A stretch of 64,000 nucleotides of DNA from Stenocarpella maydis (GCA_002270565.1 NQMI01000009.1:1-64000); one strand, 5' to 3'; positions 45,121 to 58,308 are shown, numbered from the stretch's first letter. Notes: generated from the letters alone by a model not told the origin. Program-made: numbers and translations.

Positions 45121-45810
45121 ATGATTGTCCAGAATTCATGTCATCCGAGGGACCCGGAGCATGTAGTCATCACACCGGAAACCTCATTACATCTCTTCGT
45201 GGAAATGTATCTTCACCTGAATTCCAGTGGGCAAACCTCAAGGTCACCAACTACAAAATCCAACACAATCCAGCCAGCTAGAAGGGATCAGAAGGCCATT
45301 GTGATATGCGGATTCCCTGCAATCGGAAAATCTTCTTTCAAGACTGCATGTGAAGAGAAATACCATGGCGTCCAGGTACTAGACCTCGACTCGAGTCTTT
45401 TCCCCAAGGGGCCGGCTTGGCCATGCAACTATCTCGACGCAATCAAAGAGAGGTTGAGCAACAGGTGCATCCTCATGATTTCAACGCACAAGGCCATATA
45501 CAGCCAGCTGCTCGATGAGGGTGTCAACCTCATCCTTGTTTACCCCAAGCGCGAACTCAGAGCAGAGTGGCTAGAGAGGATACGAAAACGCGAGGCGGAT
45601 GCGGGAACCGATGCTGCCGAAAGCATATGTGGGAAGGTCAACGAGGGCTGGGACAGTTGGTTCCGTGAATATGACTCTCAAAGGGGGTGTTTAAAGTATG
45701 AGATGTCCGAAGGGCAATATTTGCAAGGCGCCATGGACGAGGTTGTGCATTGTTTTCAGCAAGGCTTTCTAAGCACAGGGGAGGGCGGTTGTGAATCAGC
45801 GGTGCCCTGA
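45121..45810 (+). CDS. P-loop nucleotide kinase-like protein
   Basis: A single-exon gene of 229 residues. A ~57-residue N-terminal extension without motifs precedes AIVICGFPAIGKSSF, a Walker A loop (G64-S72). Then come VLDLDSSLFPKGPAWPCNYL, CILMISTHKAIYSQLLDEGV and LILVYPKRELRAEWLERIRK, ending with a WDSWFREYDS block. From memory, this order (P-loop, DSDSS, FxxNY, STHK, YPxRxLxxEWxxR) matches small P-loop kinase-like proteins common in bacteria and phages. The phosphoryl acceptor is unknown. No signal peptide. It is isolated, with no coding neighbour within 5 kb downstream, which fits an acquired gene. ATG 45121 is the first start; M29 is an alternative that still keeps the P-loop. Confidence 0.65.
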   Translation: MIVQNSCHPRDPEHVVITPETSLHLFVEMYLHLNSSGQTSRSPTTKSNTIQPARRDQKAIVICGFPAIGKSSFKTACEEKYHGVQVLDLDSSLFPKGPAWPCNYLDAIKERLSNRCILMISTHKAIYSQLLDEGVNLILVYPKRELRAEWLERIRKREADAGTDAAESICGKVNEGWDSWFREYDSQRGCLKYEMSEGQYLQGAMDEVVHCFQQGFLSTGEGGCESAVP

Positions 45811-48800
45811 AATCAAGAGCATGTGTGAATTTCATGACATGAAATAATGAGGTACGACTGTTCTTGAACCAGCATAGACATGTAGCTTCACAGCGGCAGT
45901 TGAGGCATTGATGACCGGCAACATTGTTGTTTTCAATGTGAGCTCTAGAGGCCTGGGCTGATAAGCGACACACTGTATATGAATCCACATCCATGTTTTG
46001 ATCGAGGCTTCGCTCTCATTTGTAGCCTAAGCCAGAACTTGAAAATACCTCTCGTTTGTATGGGCAGCCCAGTCGGCATCTGGAAGCAAAAGCCGAGTGA
46101 AGTGATACCACGAACTTGGATGGTGCTGATAGCGTCACGAACCGTAACCAATCAAGTAGAACTAAAGCCCATAATTAGAGAACTTAAGGTGCTAAACCGC
46201 TCTCTGCGGATTTTTCGAAGGATATCGGAGACCTGAGCCGACCAAATGGAGTGTGCACCAGTGCATTAGTTACCTAAGTACCCAATACCCACACGCACGC
46301 CTACCAAGACCTACTCCGGCGACTTTGTATGCAGGACACCTACCTCCACAGCGCCTAGTCTGATAACCTCCACTTCTTAGTACAAATACTGATAGTGACT
46401 GTATCTTACATAAATTCCTTGGAAAGTAATACTCTGGGCGCGTAGTTAAATTGGGCTGAAGGATTTGTTCCATCTCCATTTTACGAATGGCCCCCCGGCG
46501 TAACCTCCATTGGAATCATTTCGGCAAAGCGAACGAGAGTACCACAAGTGGACTACCTTCTGTCTGTCCTCCCCGTGGTACAGGCGTTTCTAGACGCGCC
46601 AGGAGCTAATTTATTCAACAAGAATCATCTGCCTGTCGGCGTCAAAGATCACACCGGCCTGTGTCGGACCAAACAAATCGGACACGGCTGGTGCAAGGAA
46701 ACTCCTGACTACGGTGCCTAGCACAGAAGCGTCAGAGCTTTTTGGATCAGGGCTATAGTCCTGCAGTTGCCGCTAAGTGGCTACACTTGGGGCATATCCA
46801 TAATCCAACGCATGCAAGACATGAAATATCGTAATATGCGAGGTATTCAGGCCCCACAGCTCATAAAAGGCCTCGAGTACCTTATGGAAAGGTGAGACAT
46901 ATACTACTTGGTTCCTGGGATATCAACCCATCTTCAAGACTATCTGCTAGCCGTTTTACCTGACTAGCCTGAGTAGTATGTTGTGCTTGAAAACCCCGGA
47001 ATTCATGAAATGCACTGTCTTATGCAGGACGGATTGAACCAGCTACACACCAAGGGAAAATGGACAATTTTGAGGATGGCCCCCCGAAGCCTGTTGGAAC
47101 CAACGACCCACGATTCTGCGGTCTGGCATCCGGATTATTACCACAAGGTATTGCGATTAGTCAAAGAGCCACTCGGGACCAATATCAGAGACGTGCATGG
47201 CCCAATGTATCCAGTATCCTCAATTTTGCCCATGAAAAGTTCAGCGTCGCCAAGATTTCCTTCCAATTCAGAGCCGCCCATGTACTCTACCGAAAGAACT
47301 AGGATATTTTACATTGGGAGTCGGCCATTGAGCACAACGAAGAACGAAGTGAAATTGATCCTTCTCAAGCGAATGGAGGCCGTCGTGATACAGCGGTGGA
47401 CCGCACGTTTTCAACGGGGATTAGACGGCGCCTTTAGGGCACAGACCCATGATGCCACCACGCTCAAGCCTCAGTCAAAACAAGCAGGACAGATGCCGGA
47501 GGCGTCGAGGGAGAGATGTTTTACACATCTGCATGAGGAGGAAAGCCTTCGAGGAAGTCAAGGCATCAGGTAGCATGACAGGTACCCTGGAAAAGAGTCA
47601 TGGGATCCATGTTGAAAACATCGTGCAGGTGCTGTACGAGATGATGGCTAACGCGTTACGCCTGAACGTGTACATTTTCAGGGAAAGCAGCGGCGTCAGG
47701 ATTGTGGTGAGCGCCGGAGATCCACAACCTATGCGGTTGGGATGCTACCTAGGTACCGTAGCAGCATCGGCTTGACGTCCCTGAGGTCGGAAGCCAAGAA
47801 GCGTGGTAGGATCAAGAGTGTAGGGATAAATAAGCCCCGTGGAGAGTCATCAAAGCATTGTCCCCTGATATACGAGGCCGAGCCAGAGAGCTTAGCGATA
47901 ACGCATGGTGTGTATCAAGGCCGCCAGCGTGGCTATGAAGTATCTGGTGTTTGGGCTCCTCTCCAGGGCATGAACGAGGGCAGGCAAGAGTACAATGAGG
48001 AGGCGGTCTGGGACGAAGACAGTGAAGCTCATCCAGGCGCCTGAATAGCCCGAGGAAGGGATCTCTGAACAGTCTATTACGGGCTGAAGTTTGTGCATAG
48101 TGACTGGAGAGTGGGCTTGAAGCTGTCGTTGGCCACACATATGCCACTACTCAGTGGTACTTTGTTCTCTGTAGTTACTAGACCTATTCCTCTGAATCCA
48201 TTCTACCCAGTCACGGTGTAGTACAAAACACTGCAGGCATGCCGCCGGATTCCATAAGAGGATCAAGAGTGCAATACCACTTCGCGCGGTCCGCCCACGT
48301 CACGGACAAGAGTAAGGAGTCCTTGCTGCGGGCGTTGCTGGGGTGTTTCTGATGGCATGTCCGATGGCGCACGGCGCCAAGTCAACAAGGAGGTGATTTT
48401 GAGGCCACATGCGTGACAGGCGCTCCAGCCAAAGGCCGTCCGTCGCGTAGTCCCGACGACAGACAGCTCGATCTGCCCCTCCACCTGTCTGAGGAAAGAT
48501 CGGCCGGGTCGAGCTTACATAGCTCGCGGGCGGCGAGGCGCACCGCCAAGTGTGGAGGGGTTGGGGAGTCCTGGGGAATATGAAAGGGCGGGGACACTTG
48601 GACAGCGAAGATCAATACCACAACAAATCCCTCTAGGCTTGTTCTCGACTGTGGGCAGCCGCTGATCTAGAGGCTAGCTGTGCGCGCGCGCTTGTGTGGT
48701 TTCTTGCATCCTACACCCGCAGATCTACACTACACCGAGGCTCTCGGGATGGTGCAGCACAATGTGAACTCCCCGTTAGTCCCGCATGGTCAACTGTCGT

Positions 48801-51378
48801 GCCCTGTAGATCCCTCTGCCCGCGCCCTGAGGGGCCGGGCCGTTTGTGGTATAAGCCACATGTCCTCACAAACTAGTTACAAGCGCAATCATGTGCGAGG
48901 ACGGGCTTGGGTCTGGGGTGCAGTGCAACCAATGGCCCGGAAGAAACGGCCTGGGCGATGACCACGGGTAGGCGGCACCGATTGAAGAGGGGGGGCACCG
49001 TCCAAGGGCGGCCCAGACCGCGGTGGGACATAACGTCTCACGAGATCAGGGGACGGGCGTAGCCTACATACACGAGGGGGGGTTACGCAACGTTTAGCAT
49101 CCGGACAGCCGGGGATGATGCAGCAGCAGCCAGGAAGAGAGGGCAGAGGTGGATTCGGCATTGTTTCGATTGTTTTGCAATCCACTTCGGCCCAACGTGT
49201 TGCACAAATGGAATTTGCACAACATAGTCCGTTCGCGACGGTGGCGGCATGGACAGGGAGTCAATTGAGACTGGCGGTCTTGCGAAACAGCCACTTGCAC
49301 GGAGTGGTTACATAGCAACCAAGTACATGGTAGCCCCGATGCGTGGGGCTGGAATGTGCTTGGTTGTATGTACGGCAGGGCCAGTCGACATGCAATCCAA
49401 TGTGTACCACCGAGGGGCCCCGTTCTGCAGGGCGGTGGTCTTGTGGGTCTGTCGTCTTGTTGTTTAGTGTAGATTTTGCAAAGCGAGTCTTGAATCGAAT
49501 TAAAGTTGCATGGGATGGAGTGAGTGGGTTGTGGTTGTGGGGTCATTGGCAGGGCAGAGGAAGAAGAGAAGGGAAAACAAGACCGACTGCGTGGGTTTGG
49601 CCGTGCACGTGCCGAGTGAGTACACTATTCAGTAGCTCGTCGGGTTCGTATTTGATGGTGGCTAGCCAAGGCGACAAGAGCAGCCGGACATTGGCACTGG
49701 CATCATTGCCCCGAGGGAGAGAGGTGACGTGAGCAGTTGGGATGGGGTTTTTTTTTTTATTTCGCCAGACAGGCCATACCAAGTCTACTGCGAGCAAATG
49801 AGTGCGAGTGAGGGAGGCATAATCAACAGAAACAGCAGAGAAAAAGGCTTAGGTAAGGCAGGGTGACAAGACGGGCTAAATGCGGCACAGCCTTAGCGAA
49901 CCCGCCCTCAAGACATGTCCACCCGCCAGTCGAGTCCGTCTTGGCCGGGGTTTTCGTCACCAACCTGCCCACTTGACCGCTTCTGGCCCAGCGCCCCCGG
50001 GCCTACAGGGGACAGGGGTCTCTCATGGCTGGGCCCCTAACGGTTGGAATGGATGCATGGATGCATGGAATGAAGCAAGGTACGGAGATGGTGCGAGGTG
50101 TGCGGGTGCCCTCGATGTACACTTTTCTGGGCCTGCATGCTACGTAGTACAGTACAGTACATCCAACATACTATTACCTAGGTATGTACAGGCAACAGGC
50201 AATAGCGCTTCCTCTCCTCCATCATACCTGCGCCTCTCTCTTCCTTTTGGGTTTTAAGTTACCCACACGTCTTTCTTCAATAAGCACTCACCACCACTCA
50301 CTCACACAGGCCACCTGCTTCTCCTTCTCCCCCTCTCTCCGTCACCTCCGCCGCCTCCGCGTCACCCTCTCTTGGGCCTCTCCGACGACCAAACACCACA
50401 CTCGTTACAAGACAGTTGCAACAGTCAAAAAAAAAAAAAAAAGGGAAAAAAAATGTCATGGAAGAAGTACCGCTGATGGGGTCTCCCGGTTACAAAACGT
50501 ATGGGTTGAGACAAGTTACTTGGGCTGAATTCACCACCTATACCTACCTACCTGCTTGATGAGAGCCGGGCTCACCCTTTCGCAACGGTCTTTCCCCTCT
50601 CCCTCTCTAGACTCAACTCCCAAGGGTGTATGTACCCCAGGTCATCCATGCATGCAGGCATGCCCCCCACCAGGGCAATCAATTAGCTACGTACTTCCGT
50701 ACAGTACACAGTACACACTACTGAATTGAAAAAAAGGCGGGTGGTGTGCATGGATATGACCTGGTTGGTTGGTCGACTTGGACTCGGCAGGCCGCTCATA
50801 GTCGCATAAGGTCGGGCTGCAAGGGCTGTGCCTGTGGGTTGGTTGGGTGACCGCCCGGGCGAATCATTTTCGGCTTCGTCAGGACCCCTTTTTTTTCTAA
50901 AAAAAGAAATTTCTTTTTTGTGATTCTATACCCTTCTCGCGTGCACGGAAGGGATGAACGGAATGGAAAGGCGGAAAGTCTTCTGGAAGTCAGCGCGTGG
51001 GCTGCGTGTCGTGCCTGGGACTGCATCACCGGCTGCATCATATCCCAGCTATGTTGTTCTTGCTTCCCTCAACAATCCAGCTAGCTACAATACATGCCCC
51101 ATAAGACTCGGCTCTTATAGATAATTCAATTCAATTTCTATAGTTATGATGCTGAGGATACGTGCCGGTCTATGCTTTCGGTTCAGAATACTTTGGTTGT
51201 CTCTGCACAACTCTTGTGCCAGCGCTGTGTCGTGTACTCATGTGCGTGTGCGCGTTATTCCTCCTCTTCGCTGTCCGCGTCGAAGCTCCTTTACATGACA
51301 CTTGCTTAGGTCATTGGCCGACAAGATAGCCCCCGGATATCCAAATGTACCTTCCTTCTCTCTATATATGCAAACCCT
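45811..51378. other. 5.6-kb gene-poor region
   Basis: No gene was accepted. Open frames of up to about 200 codons occur around 47.0-47.6 kb without motifs. A 75-codon ATG-less open stretch at 46500-46724 reads like protein. From 48.2 to 51.3 kb the DNA is rich in simple tracts (CT, GA, A and G runs). A promoter-like C/T tract with an A-rich leader lies at 50316-50452, followed only by a short ORF. The right end is the 3' side of the debranching-enzyme gene. Confidence 0.55.
50316..50476 (+). promoter_or_regulatory. Orphan promoter/leader-like tract with an 8-codon ORF
   Basis: A C/T-rich block (CTTCTCCTTCTCCCCCTCTC) is followed by an A/C-rich leader, an A17 run and ATG 50453, which opens a frame of only seven residues before a stop. 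The order CT block, CAA-rich leader, A-rich ATG context is that of fungal promoters, but no gene follows on the plus strand. Confidence 0.35.
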
Positions 51379-54300
51379 TCAAGTCGAGATGCTAAGCTTG
51401 CTCAGCTCAACGTCGTCCCGACTCTGGTACTCGGCAGCATCCATGTACAGGTCAATCAGGCAACTAGCAGACCAGGACTGGGTGGGGCACTGTTGTGATA
51501 TTGTCAGCATTCGTTCCGTACACATCGTATCACACCAGCTGCGCCTCTGAGCTTACCGAGTCGCCACAGAACTCCCCGTTCTTCTGCGTCAGCTCTGCCA
51601 GCCCGGCCCAGGGGCTCTCCTTGATCATTCGCTTGCATCCCATCAGCCTCTGAGTGACCTGCTGGAACGCCTCGGTGCGGCCTTCCTTGTCTTTCGGGTC
51701 CCGGCGAAGCAGGTCGAACTTGAGAAGCGCACGCAGGAAATAGCCCGTGGGCCACAGCCATTCTGGTCCTTGGTGGTAGTTCCTGCCCTTGGACGTCGCG
51801 AAGTCGGTCGAGTCCTCCGAGTTGATGTAGTACGGACGGTAATTAAGGTCTGCAGGGTCCAAGGTAGCCATTCCGGTCGGCCCACGGAGCACGCCGTCAG
51901 TAAGCACAAGCGCGTACAAGGCGTGCTCAGGGTCGAACAAGTCTGGCGCAGCAGTCATGCTGATGGGGTAGTTGGGCCTCAGTTGGTAGTCCTCGTACTC
52001 CTTTCCAGACCTGTATAGGTCCTTGTAGATTCCGCGACGGTTGACGACATTCGGGTTCACGTCATACTTCGAGTCCTCGTCCTTGGACAAAGGCACGTAG
52101 TAGCATCGCTCAAAGTTGGCCTTGATCAAGTCCGCCCACTCCTTGTAACCGATTGTCGACTTGTCAGCTTTCGTCACACTGCTGTACTTGAACTTGCCCT
52201 GCGCGCTCAGGTCCTGCACCCAACGCAGGGTGCTGTATAGTAGACCTGTGATCTCAACGGCTGCGCCATCACGAGGCGTTCCAGGAACACCCTTGGAGCC
52301 TGCCTTTTCGGACTCGCCCATCTTGTCCATCCATGTACCGCAATTTGATTGGTTTCCGCCAAAGATGAAGCCATTGGTCCAATCGACCTTGATGTCGATG
52401 TTGAATCCCTCGTCGCTCATTTGTGAGTCGATCTGGGGTCCCGCGTTGGCCTCGCGGAAGGACATGCCCTCCGCATGGCGCTGCAAGGCCTCCTGGATGA
52501 TATCCTCGATAGTACTCTCCATTGAGTAAGCACGAGGATCTTCTACATCGAACCAGGTGTCATCGTACGGCAGGAACCGGCGCTTGGTCTTGGCATTGAG
52601 GATGTCGATGCCGTTTGGTGCCAGCTTGGTGAAGTCTTGAATGTTCTGCAAGAAGAACCAAATCGAGTCGCGAGAGTTGTACCGCGGAGTGTTGCCAGAG
52701 GCAAGCAGGTTAGGGATCATCCCGTGCTTGAGAACACTGGCAAAGGCGAGAATGTGTTCTTTGGCCTCGTCAAACCGCCCTGTGCCCAGCAGAAGACCTC
52801 GGAGCGAGATGAAGACATCACGGCCCCAACAGCGCGCCCACTCTACCGCAAAATGTGGCAGGCCAGCTGCCAGAGAAGGCACGAGAGTCTTAGGGTAGAG
52901 GGAGCCCGAGTTGACGACTCCGAGCTCTTGCACGCTGACCATGGCCAAGCTCTGCAAGAACCACTGCCCCCTCTGCACATTGTCGTTCATCAGGGAAATG
53001 CCGCGTTCGAAAGCGGCCTTGTACGCAGTGCGGATGAGGAGGCCAAAATACCGAGGCAAGAGGAAGCTGGGAATCTTGCGAATCGCATCAAATCGCTCCT
53101 TGAGCCAGGCGGTTGGCTTCCCGAGACGGGAATACAGCTCGGACTTGGAGGCACGTTCCAGGCGGCCGATGGTGTAGTCCAAAGCCCATTGTCCATCTCG
53201 AAGGTTTTGGCACAGTGGGTGGGCGAGGTTGTTGTCTCGGATGACGTCCTTCAGGATGCTCCACCAACCCTGCAGGCCGGCATAAACGAGCTTTCCATAA
53301 CCAGGAATGTCGTAGACGCCGTCCTTACCACCGCTGGCATCACGCTCCTCAGCCTCGCAGCGGTAGAGCACGAAGTTGAGATCAATGAGACTCAAGTCCC
53401 CAAAGGCCTCTTTCGCACCCGAGGTGACAAAGGTATCCAAACCCGCTGAGTGCTCCGCAGCGGGGATCCAAGTCTCAAAAAGTGCGATACTGCCAGGAGG
53501 GAACTTATCACGGACCGTGATCGTGGTGTCATCTCCCTTGACATCAATACGAACACCAGGAAGATCGACTACGCGGCTGCGGAGACCACGCAGCCACTTC
53601 TCATCCTCGAGCACCTCTTTCTTGGCCTCCTCGCTCGTCTCCACCTCGAGCATCCAGCTGCCCAGGTGCCTCACTTTGGTGCCAGCAAGATGCACGGGGT
53701 TGAAGGCGCCATTGCCGTTCCCGTATCCTGGGAACGCGGTGTGTGCGATGAGGAAGTATCCCTGGCGAGATTCCGGATGGACTCGATGAACAGTGACGTA
53801 CTGGTCCTCATGGTGAATGAATGTCTCGTCATATTCGTCCTGGCCCATCAGGGTATGAATCTGGTTCAGGAGCTTCTTGACGCCACCGATTCCGTTCTTA
53901 CCGCCACCTATTTTGATTTCCTTGCCATGCGATGACTCAGAATGATACAGCCTCCTCTCGCTCACCAGGTCGACCAGTTTGGGGTATATCTCGTCGTAGC
54001 CCATCACACTTCCAGTCGCGCTGGCACACATGTTGACAAGCGCAGCATTGGGCAGTGTGTCCCGTGGGTCGCGCTTCTGAGCCGGTGTTTCATTGTCGTG
54101 GGTGCAGTCCATGAAAAGCGCTTGTACCGGTACAGGCTTAATGCGGCGAATGATCTCCCTTACCAAGTGTGGCTCACCACCATTCTGAGACGAGCCGTTC
54201 TGCCCCGTTGGAGAGGCGGGCGACCGGTTTTCGCCCCTTGAGATCTCGTCAACCTCAAAGCTGCCAATCGGGCGACCTCCGTGGCGATGGACCAGACGAC

Positions 54301-56251
54301 TCAGCTCGCCAGTGCTCCAAGCTTGCATGGCCTCACGGATCAGCGAGCTCAGACCAAGCCTCTTTACAAAGACGTAGTCCATCTCCTCGGATCCCGAGAA
54401 CAGCTCCGCAACCACGTAAAGATCGGGGCGGATCCGCCGTGCCTCATCAAGAATGTGCTCAGCAACGTGGATGGGAGTAGAGTGGCAGTTGTCAATGCGG
54501 AACCCAGCGAAGTACTTGGCCAAGGTGCGCGCGTACTTGGTCATATGGTCCCAGAGGAAGGGGCTGTCTTCGGGGGCATTGCCGTAGCGCAGCTTGACAC
54601 AGTCCCCCCAAACAATGACCTCACGACGGAGATAGACTCTTGAGTCGGGCCCGGCGTTGTCGACAAGCGCGTTGCCGCCCCAGACCCAACCGTTGTTTGC
54701 GAGTGCGAGATCTTCCTTTTTGTGCTTGGCTGTCTTGTCATTCTCAGGCAGCCGAGTGAAGTACGACTCGATCAGCGGGCTCTTGGCCCCGATCGGGCCC
54801 ATCTTGGGGCCATGGTCATCCAGGCGACAGTACTTGATCCGGTTGAACAGCTGGTCAAGTATCACCGCAGACTCGGCGTCATACTCTTGGTAGAAAGAGA
54901 CGTTAACGACGTCCAGAGCTGCGGCGAGCTTGCTCCGAGCCTCGGCCTTCTTCGCGTCGTCTACAGACTCGGGCTTTCCAAGCAGGGCTGTTATGTAGGC
55001 GGCACCGGCTTCGGGCTTGAGCTTCCGCCGGAACCGCTCACCCAGGTGATTCGTCCCACCAAGGCCAGACCGTATGAACGCTGCTTGTTCTTCGACAGTC
55101 CCGGTTGGAGACTTGAGGAAAGACTCGTCGACCCGGTCCTCAGACCACGCCTGAACGCCAGCATCCGCGTCACGATCGACATCAACAACGTAGTACTCCC
55201 ACAGCCGGATCTCACTCAGAACGCCCTTGACAGCCTCCATGATCTTCAAAAGATCATCAACAGCCTTGACCTCGGTTGGTAGACCCAGCGTCTCGAGCTT
55301 GTTCCCGAGGTCGAGCAGCTTGGTGTCCAGCAGGTACGCCGACTCCAACCAGGGGGCTGTTGTCAAGTTGTAACCAGCTTCAGGATGGTCCTGCAGCCAG
55401 TCGGTGTTGTTGGCTGTGTGGTTGAGGACGATATCCGTCAAACTCAGCAGAGAGTGCTTGCGCTCCAGGCTCTCGACAAGCTTCTGCACGTCCTTCTCAC
55501 CTTCCGGGAAGCACGCGGGGTCCCAGGAGAGCTGGTCGTACAGGCTGTATGGGGAGTTTGACTCGCCACGGACCTGTAGAGGGGTGAAGTGGACCATGTT
55601 GTAGCCCCTGTTGCTGATGCCGGCGAGATGCTTCTCCCAGTCATGAGGGTACTCGCCCATGAACTTGCTCAGGATGGAGAAGACGGACAGGGCGGGCAGC
55701 GGCAGCGGCGAGCCGTCCAAGGTGAGGCGAGGGGCTACATCGATGTAGTAGAGAGGGGACTTTTGATTCTCGACGTCGGCAGAGGCATCCTTGAGCTCGG
55801 TGGACAGCTTTGGGAGAGCTGCGTAGGTGACGTAGTAAGTGTAGGGCCCCGGCTGGTAGATTGGGATAGAGATCTCTATGTCACGAGTGAAATTCGGGAC
55901 CAGCCTGGTCCAATCGAGAGGAGAGTTAGCGAGTGAGAGGCCAATTGGGCGCTGGGACAGCTCATGGAACCCATGAGGCTCATGAGGCTGCTATGGTGGG
56001 TGTGTTCTGGTCATGACATACGGGAACTCCCTAAACTTGTGACGCTGAAACTCATGGCCCTTCTCGGGAATGTTGACCCACAGGCTCCCGTGGCGACATA
56101 TGCTCGAGGTTCCCTCGATTGTGAAGCGGATTGTGACTGGGTCGTTTGTCTTTGGCGCAATATAGACATATTGGCCGGCGACATCGGGCGAGCCGTCGTC
56201 GTTGAGGGGCAGCAGGTGAACCTCGTTAGACACCATTGTTCTTGGGATCAT
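51379..56251 (-). CDS. GDB1: Glycogen debranching enzyme
   Basis: Three exons on the minus strand, 56251-56022, 55904-51557 and 51489-51379, give 1562 residues, normal for eukaryotic debranching enzymes. The N-terminal sugar-binding-like domain has EGTSSICRHGSLWVNIPEKG. The 4-alpha-glucanotransferase (GH13-type) half has FRIDNCHST (D548), YVVAELFSGSEEMDYVF (E577) and FMDCTHDNE (D680). The C-terminal amylo-1,6-glucosidase (GH133-type) half has EWARCWGRDVFISLRGLLLG and GNTPRYNSRDSIWFFLQNIQ. The last exon adds CPTQSWSASCLIDLYMDAAE, the conserved end. It frees glycogen branches after phosphorylase in the cytosol. The start may be M at 56251 or 56236; both are in frame. Introns are 117 and 67 bases. 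Confidence 0.95.
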
Positions 56252-57090
56252 GTTGTCGAGACGGAGAAGCTGCCCCGCGCAGAGCTGGGCAGCACGAAGT
56301 TGGGGGTAGGCGCGGGCGCGTGCATGCACGCACACACGTGTTTTAGAGTGAGGGGCCAGGCCTTGGTTGTGCTGGCTGGCTGGCTGGTCAGGCTTGCAGG
56401 CTCGCTGGCAATGCGTGTGTGGCCCAGCCTGCCCAGCGGTTGGGAGGGGGGGATCGGCGATTGGCGGCGGGCTGGAGCTGTGCCGACCTAGCTTGGGGTT
56501 AATATGGGGAGAGTACGGAGTATTGTTCTGAGGGGGAGCCGTGCAGTTTCAACCCCAATTCAGGAACTAGATTGTCAGGTTGTCATAAGGGCATTGGAGA
56601 GGCAGATGACAGAGCAAAAAAGAAGTTGGGAAAGGAGCAAAACCCAAAGATACTGAATAGTAGGAGAGAGAATAAAGAAGATGTTGTCAGCGAAGGAGGG
56701 AAAAACAACGTGCAGGCGGGAGCTAGACGAAAGCTGACGCCGAGCTATGCCCACCTTGCCTAGTAGGTATACTTGCTATCTGGTATACGTCTGGTGGCGC
56801 GAGAAAACGTGTGCATTGCAGTGCAGGGATAAGGAAGAGGAGAAGAGAGAATAACAAGATGGAGGGGAGAAAAAAAGAAAGACAAGCAGAGCTAAAACAG
56901 CTCCTGGGTCTTGTGTGTGTGGTACATCCAAGGCTCCTTCCTTCCCGCTGCAGAACCCAAGCCAGCCCATCCATCTGTGCGGGCGTGGGATTCCTGCCAG
57001 TGTGCCAGTATGACAAGCAGGCACTGATGAGCACAAGCGTGCAACCCACACACATCGTGACGAGGATGACTGACCGGTGATGAAACCAAG

Positions 57091-57140
57091 GTCAGGTCAG
57101 GTCAGACCAGGCCAGGCCAGACCAGACCAGACCAGACCAT
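57091..57140. repeat. Pentanucleotide tandem repeat (RYCAG)
   Basis: Ten consecutive 5-base units: GTCAG three times, then ACCAG/GCCAG variants, ending ACCAT. All share a CAG core. Confidence 0.9.
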
Positions 57141-57800
57141 GCCCACGTCCACGTCCAAGCCATGGGCAGCAGTTCCACTGGGGGGGCCCCATGGAGGTTC
57201 AATGTTCACCCAGCCTGCTTTCTCACCCTACCAACAAGCAGTGGATATATGGCTGTAGTTTCTGTTTGGTGTACGGAGTACCCGCAAGCAACCAAGTCGT
57301 CAGCACCCAGTGAGATGGGATCGAGATGGGCGGCCGGCCAGCCTCGACAACTGTCGCGGTCTCCCTCTGGCAAAAATGAATGGACGACCACTGTCCCTCT
57401 CGAGCTGCAATAGTAAATACCTCGCTGCACCATCGCGATAGTACCCACCGGTGAGACCGACGATGTCTCTCACCTTTTCGACAAGCTACCTGATTCAAGC
57501 ACTCTAGTAATAATCAGGAAGCTCTCCCACCAGAAGGAGCTCAAAAAAAAACCCCCAAACGTTGGCACCATGTCCCCCCCCGGCCCCAAACTGCAGCTAG
57601 CAGCCGTGCTAAACTCGGAACTAATGCCGCAGGCAAAGGCCAATGCATCCGCGAGACCATGTCTAGCGGGCTCGGGAATGGGAACCTCTGGGATGGGATG
57701 CTGCATCATGCTGGTCTGTTACTTTGCGCTACTGCGTCGACATGCGGTGAGACAGACGACGGGCGCTTGGTACTATTTGTTGGGAGGGGAGTAAGGCAGG

Positions 57801-57830
57801 ACACGCACACACACACACACCCACACACCC
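57801..57830. repeat. CA microsatellite
   Basis: About 30 bases of CA repeat with a CC interruption. Confidence 0.9.
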
Positions 57831-58308
57831 TGCAGGAGGAGCGTGCCGTCGTTGGCGACAGGAACAGGAAAAGACTCCTTCAGCCGGCTGCGTGGCCTGT
57901 TGATCCGAAATGTCTGACCCCCAAGCGATACATGAAGTACCTAGGTAGGCACTGAAGCATGTTTGGCGAGAAAGCGAGCTAATAAGCTCTGGGTGCAGTT
58001 GAAATCTCGGCGACATTTTGGCAGTCTCTGTCGGGATGCGATTCTCAGAAATTCCCCATGTGCGACGGCGCGATACGTCATTCCGCGAGACAGCTGTCAT
58101 GTGCCCCACCCGGAGCTGGAGCTCCTGTGCTCGACAAGGATCGTCGCGGAATGGCCCAGCCTCTTGGTTGAGTGGGACCAGCCAGCTACGGCCAGCTAGC
58201 CCGCACACTACTTTGGCGAGCGCCACGCGGCTTTGGGCGATACTATCGCGAGTGGGCAAGCAGATGGTCGACATTCAGCGAGGCGGCTTCAGAGAGGACG
58301 AGGATTTG

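Larger units (their letters stand above)
56252..58308. other. Intergenic region with simple repeats
   Basis: The left part is the debranching-enzyme promoter/leader, with GA-rich stretches at 56580-56700 and 56810-56900. It contains a pentamer repeat (57091-57140) and a CA tract (57801-57830). No gene was recognised. Confidence 0.6.

Noticed and set aside
46983..47573. 196-codon open frame on the plus strand
   Set aside because: No recognisable motif, hydrophobic core pattern or promoter; another frame overlaps it. It could be a relic, but I cannot support a gene.
53450..53935. Long plus-strand frames within the debranching-enzyme gene
   Set aside because: They are antisense shadows of a well-conserved coding exon.
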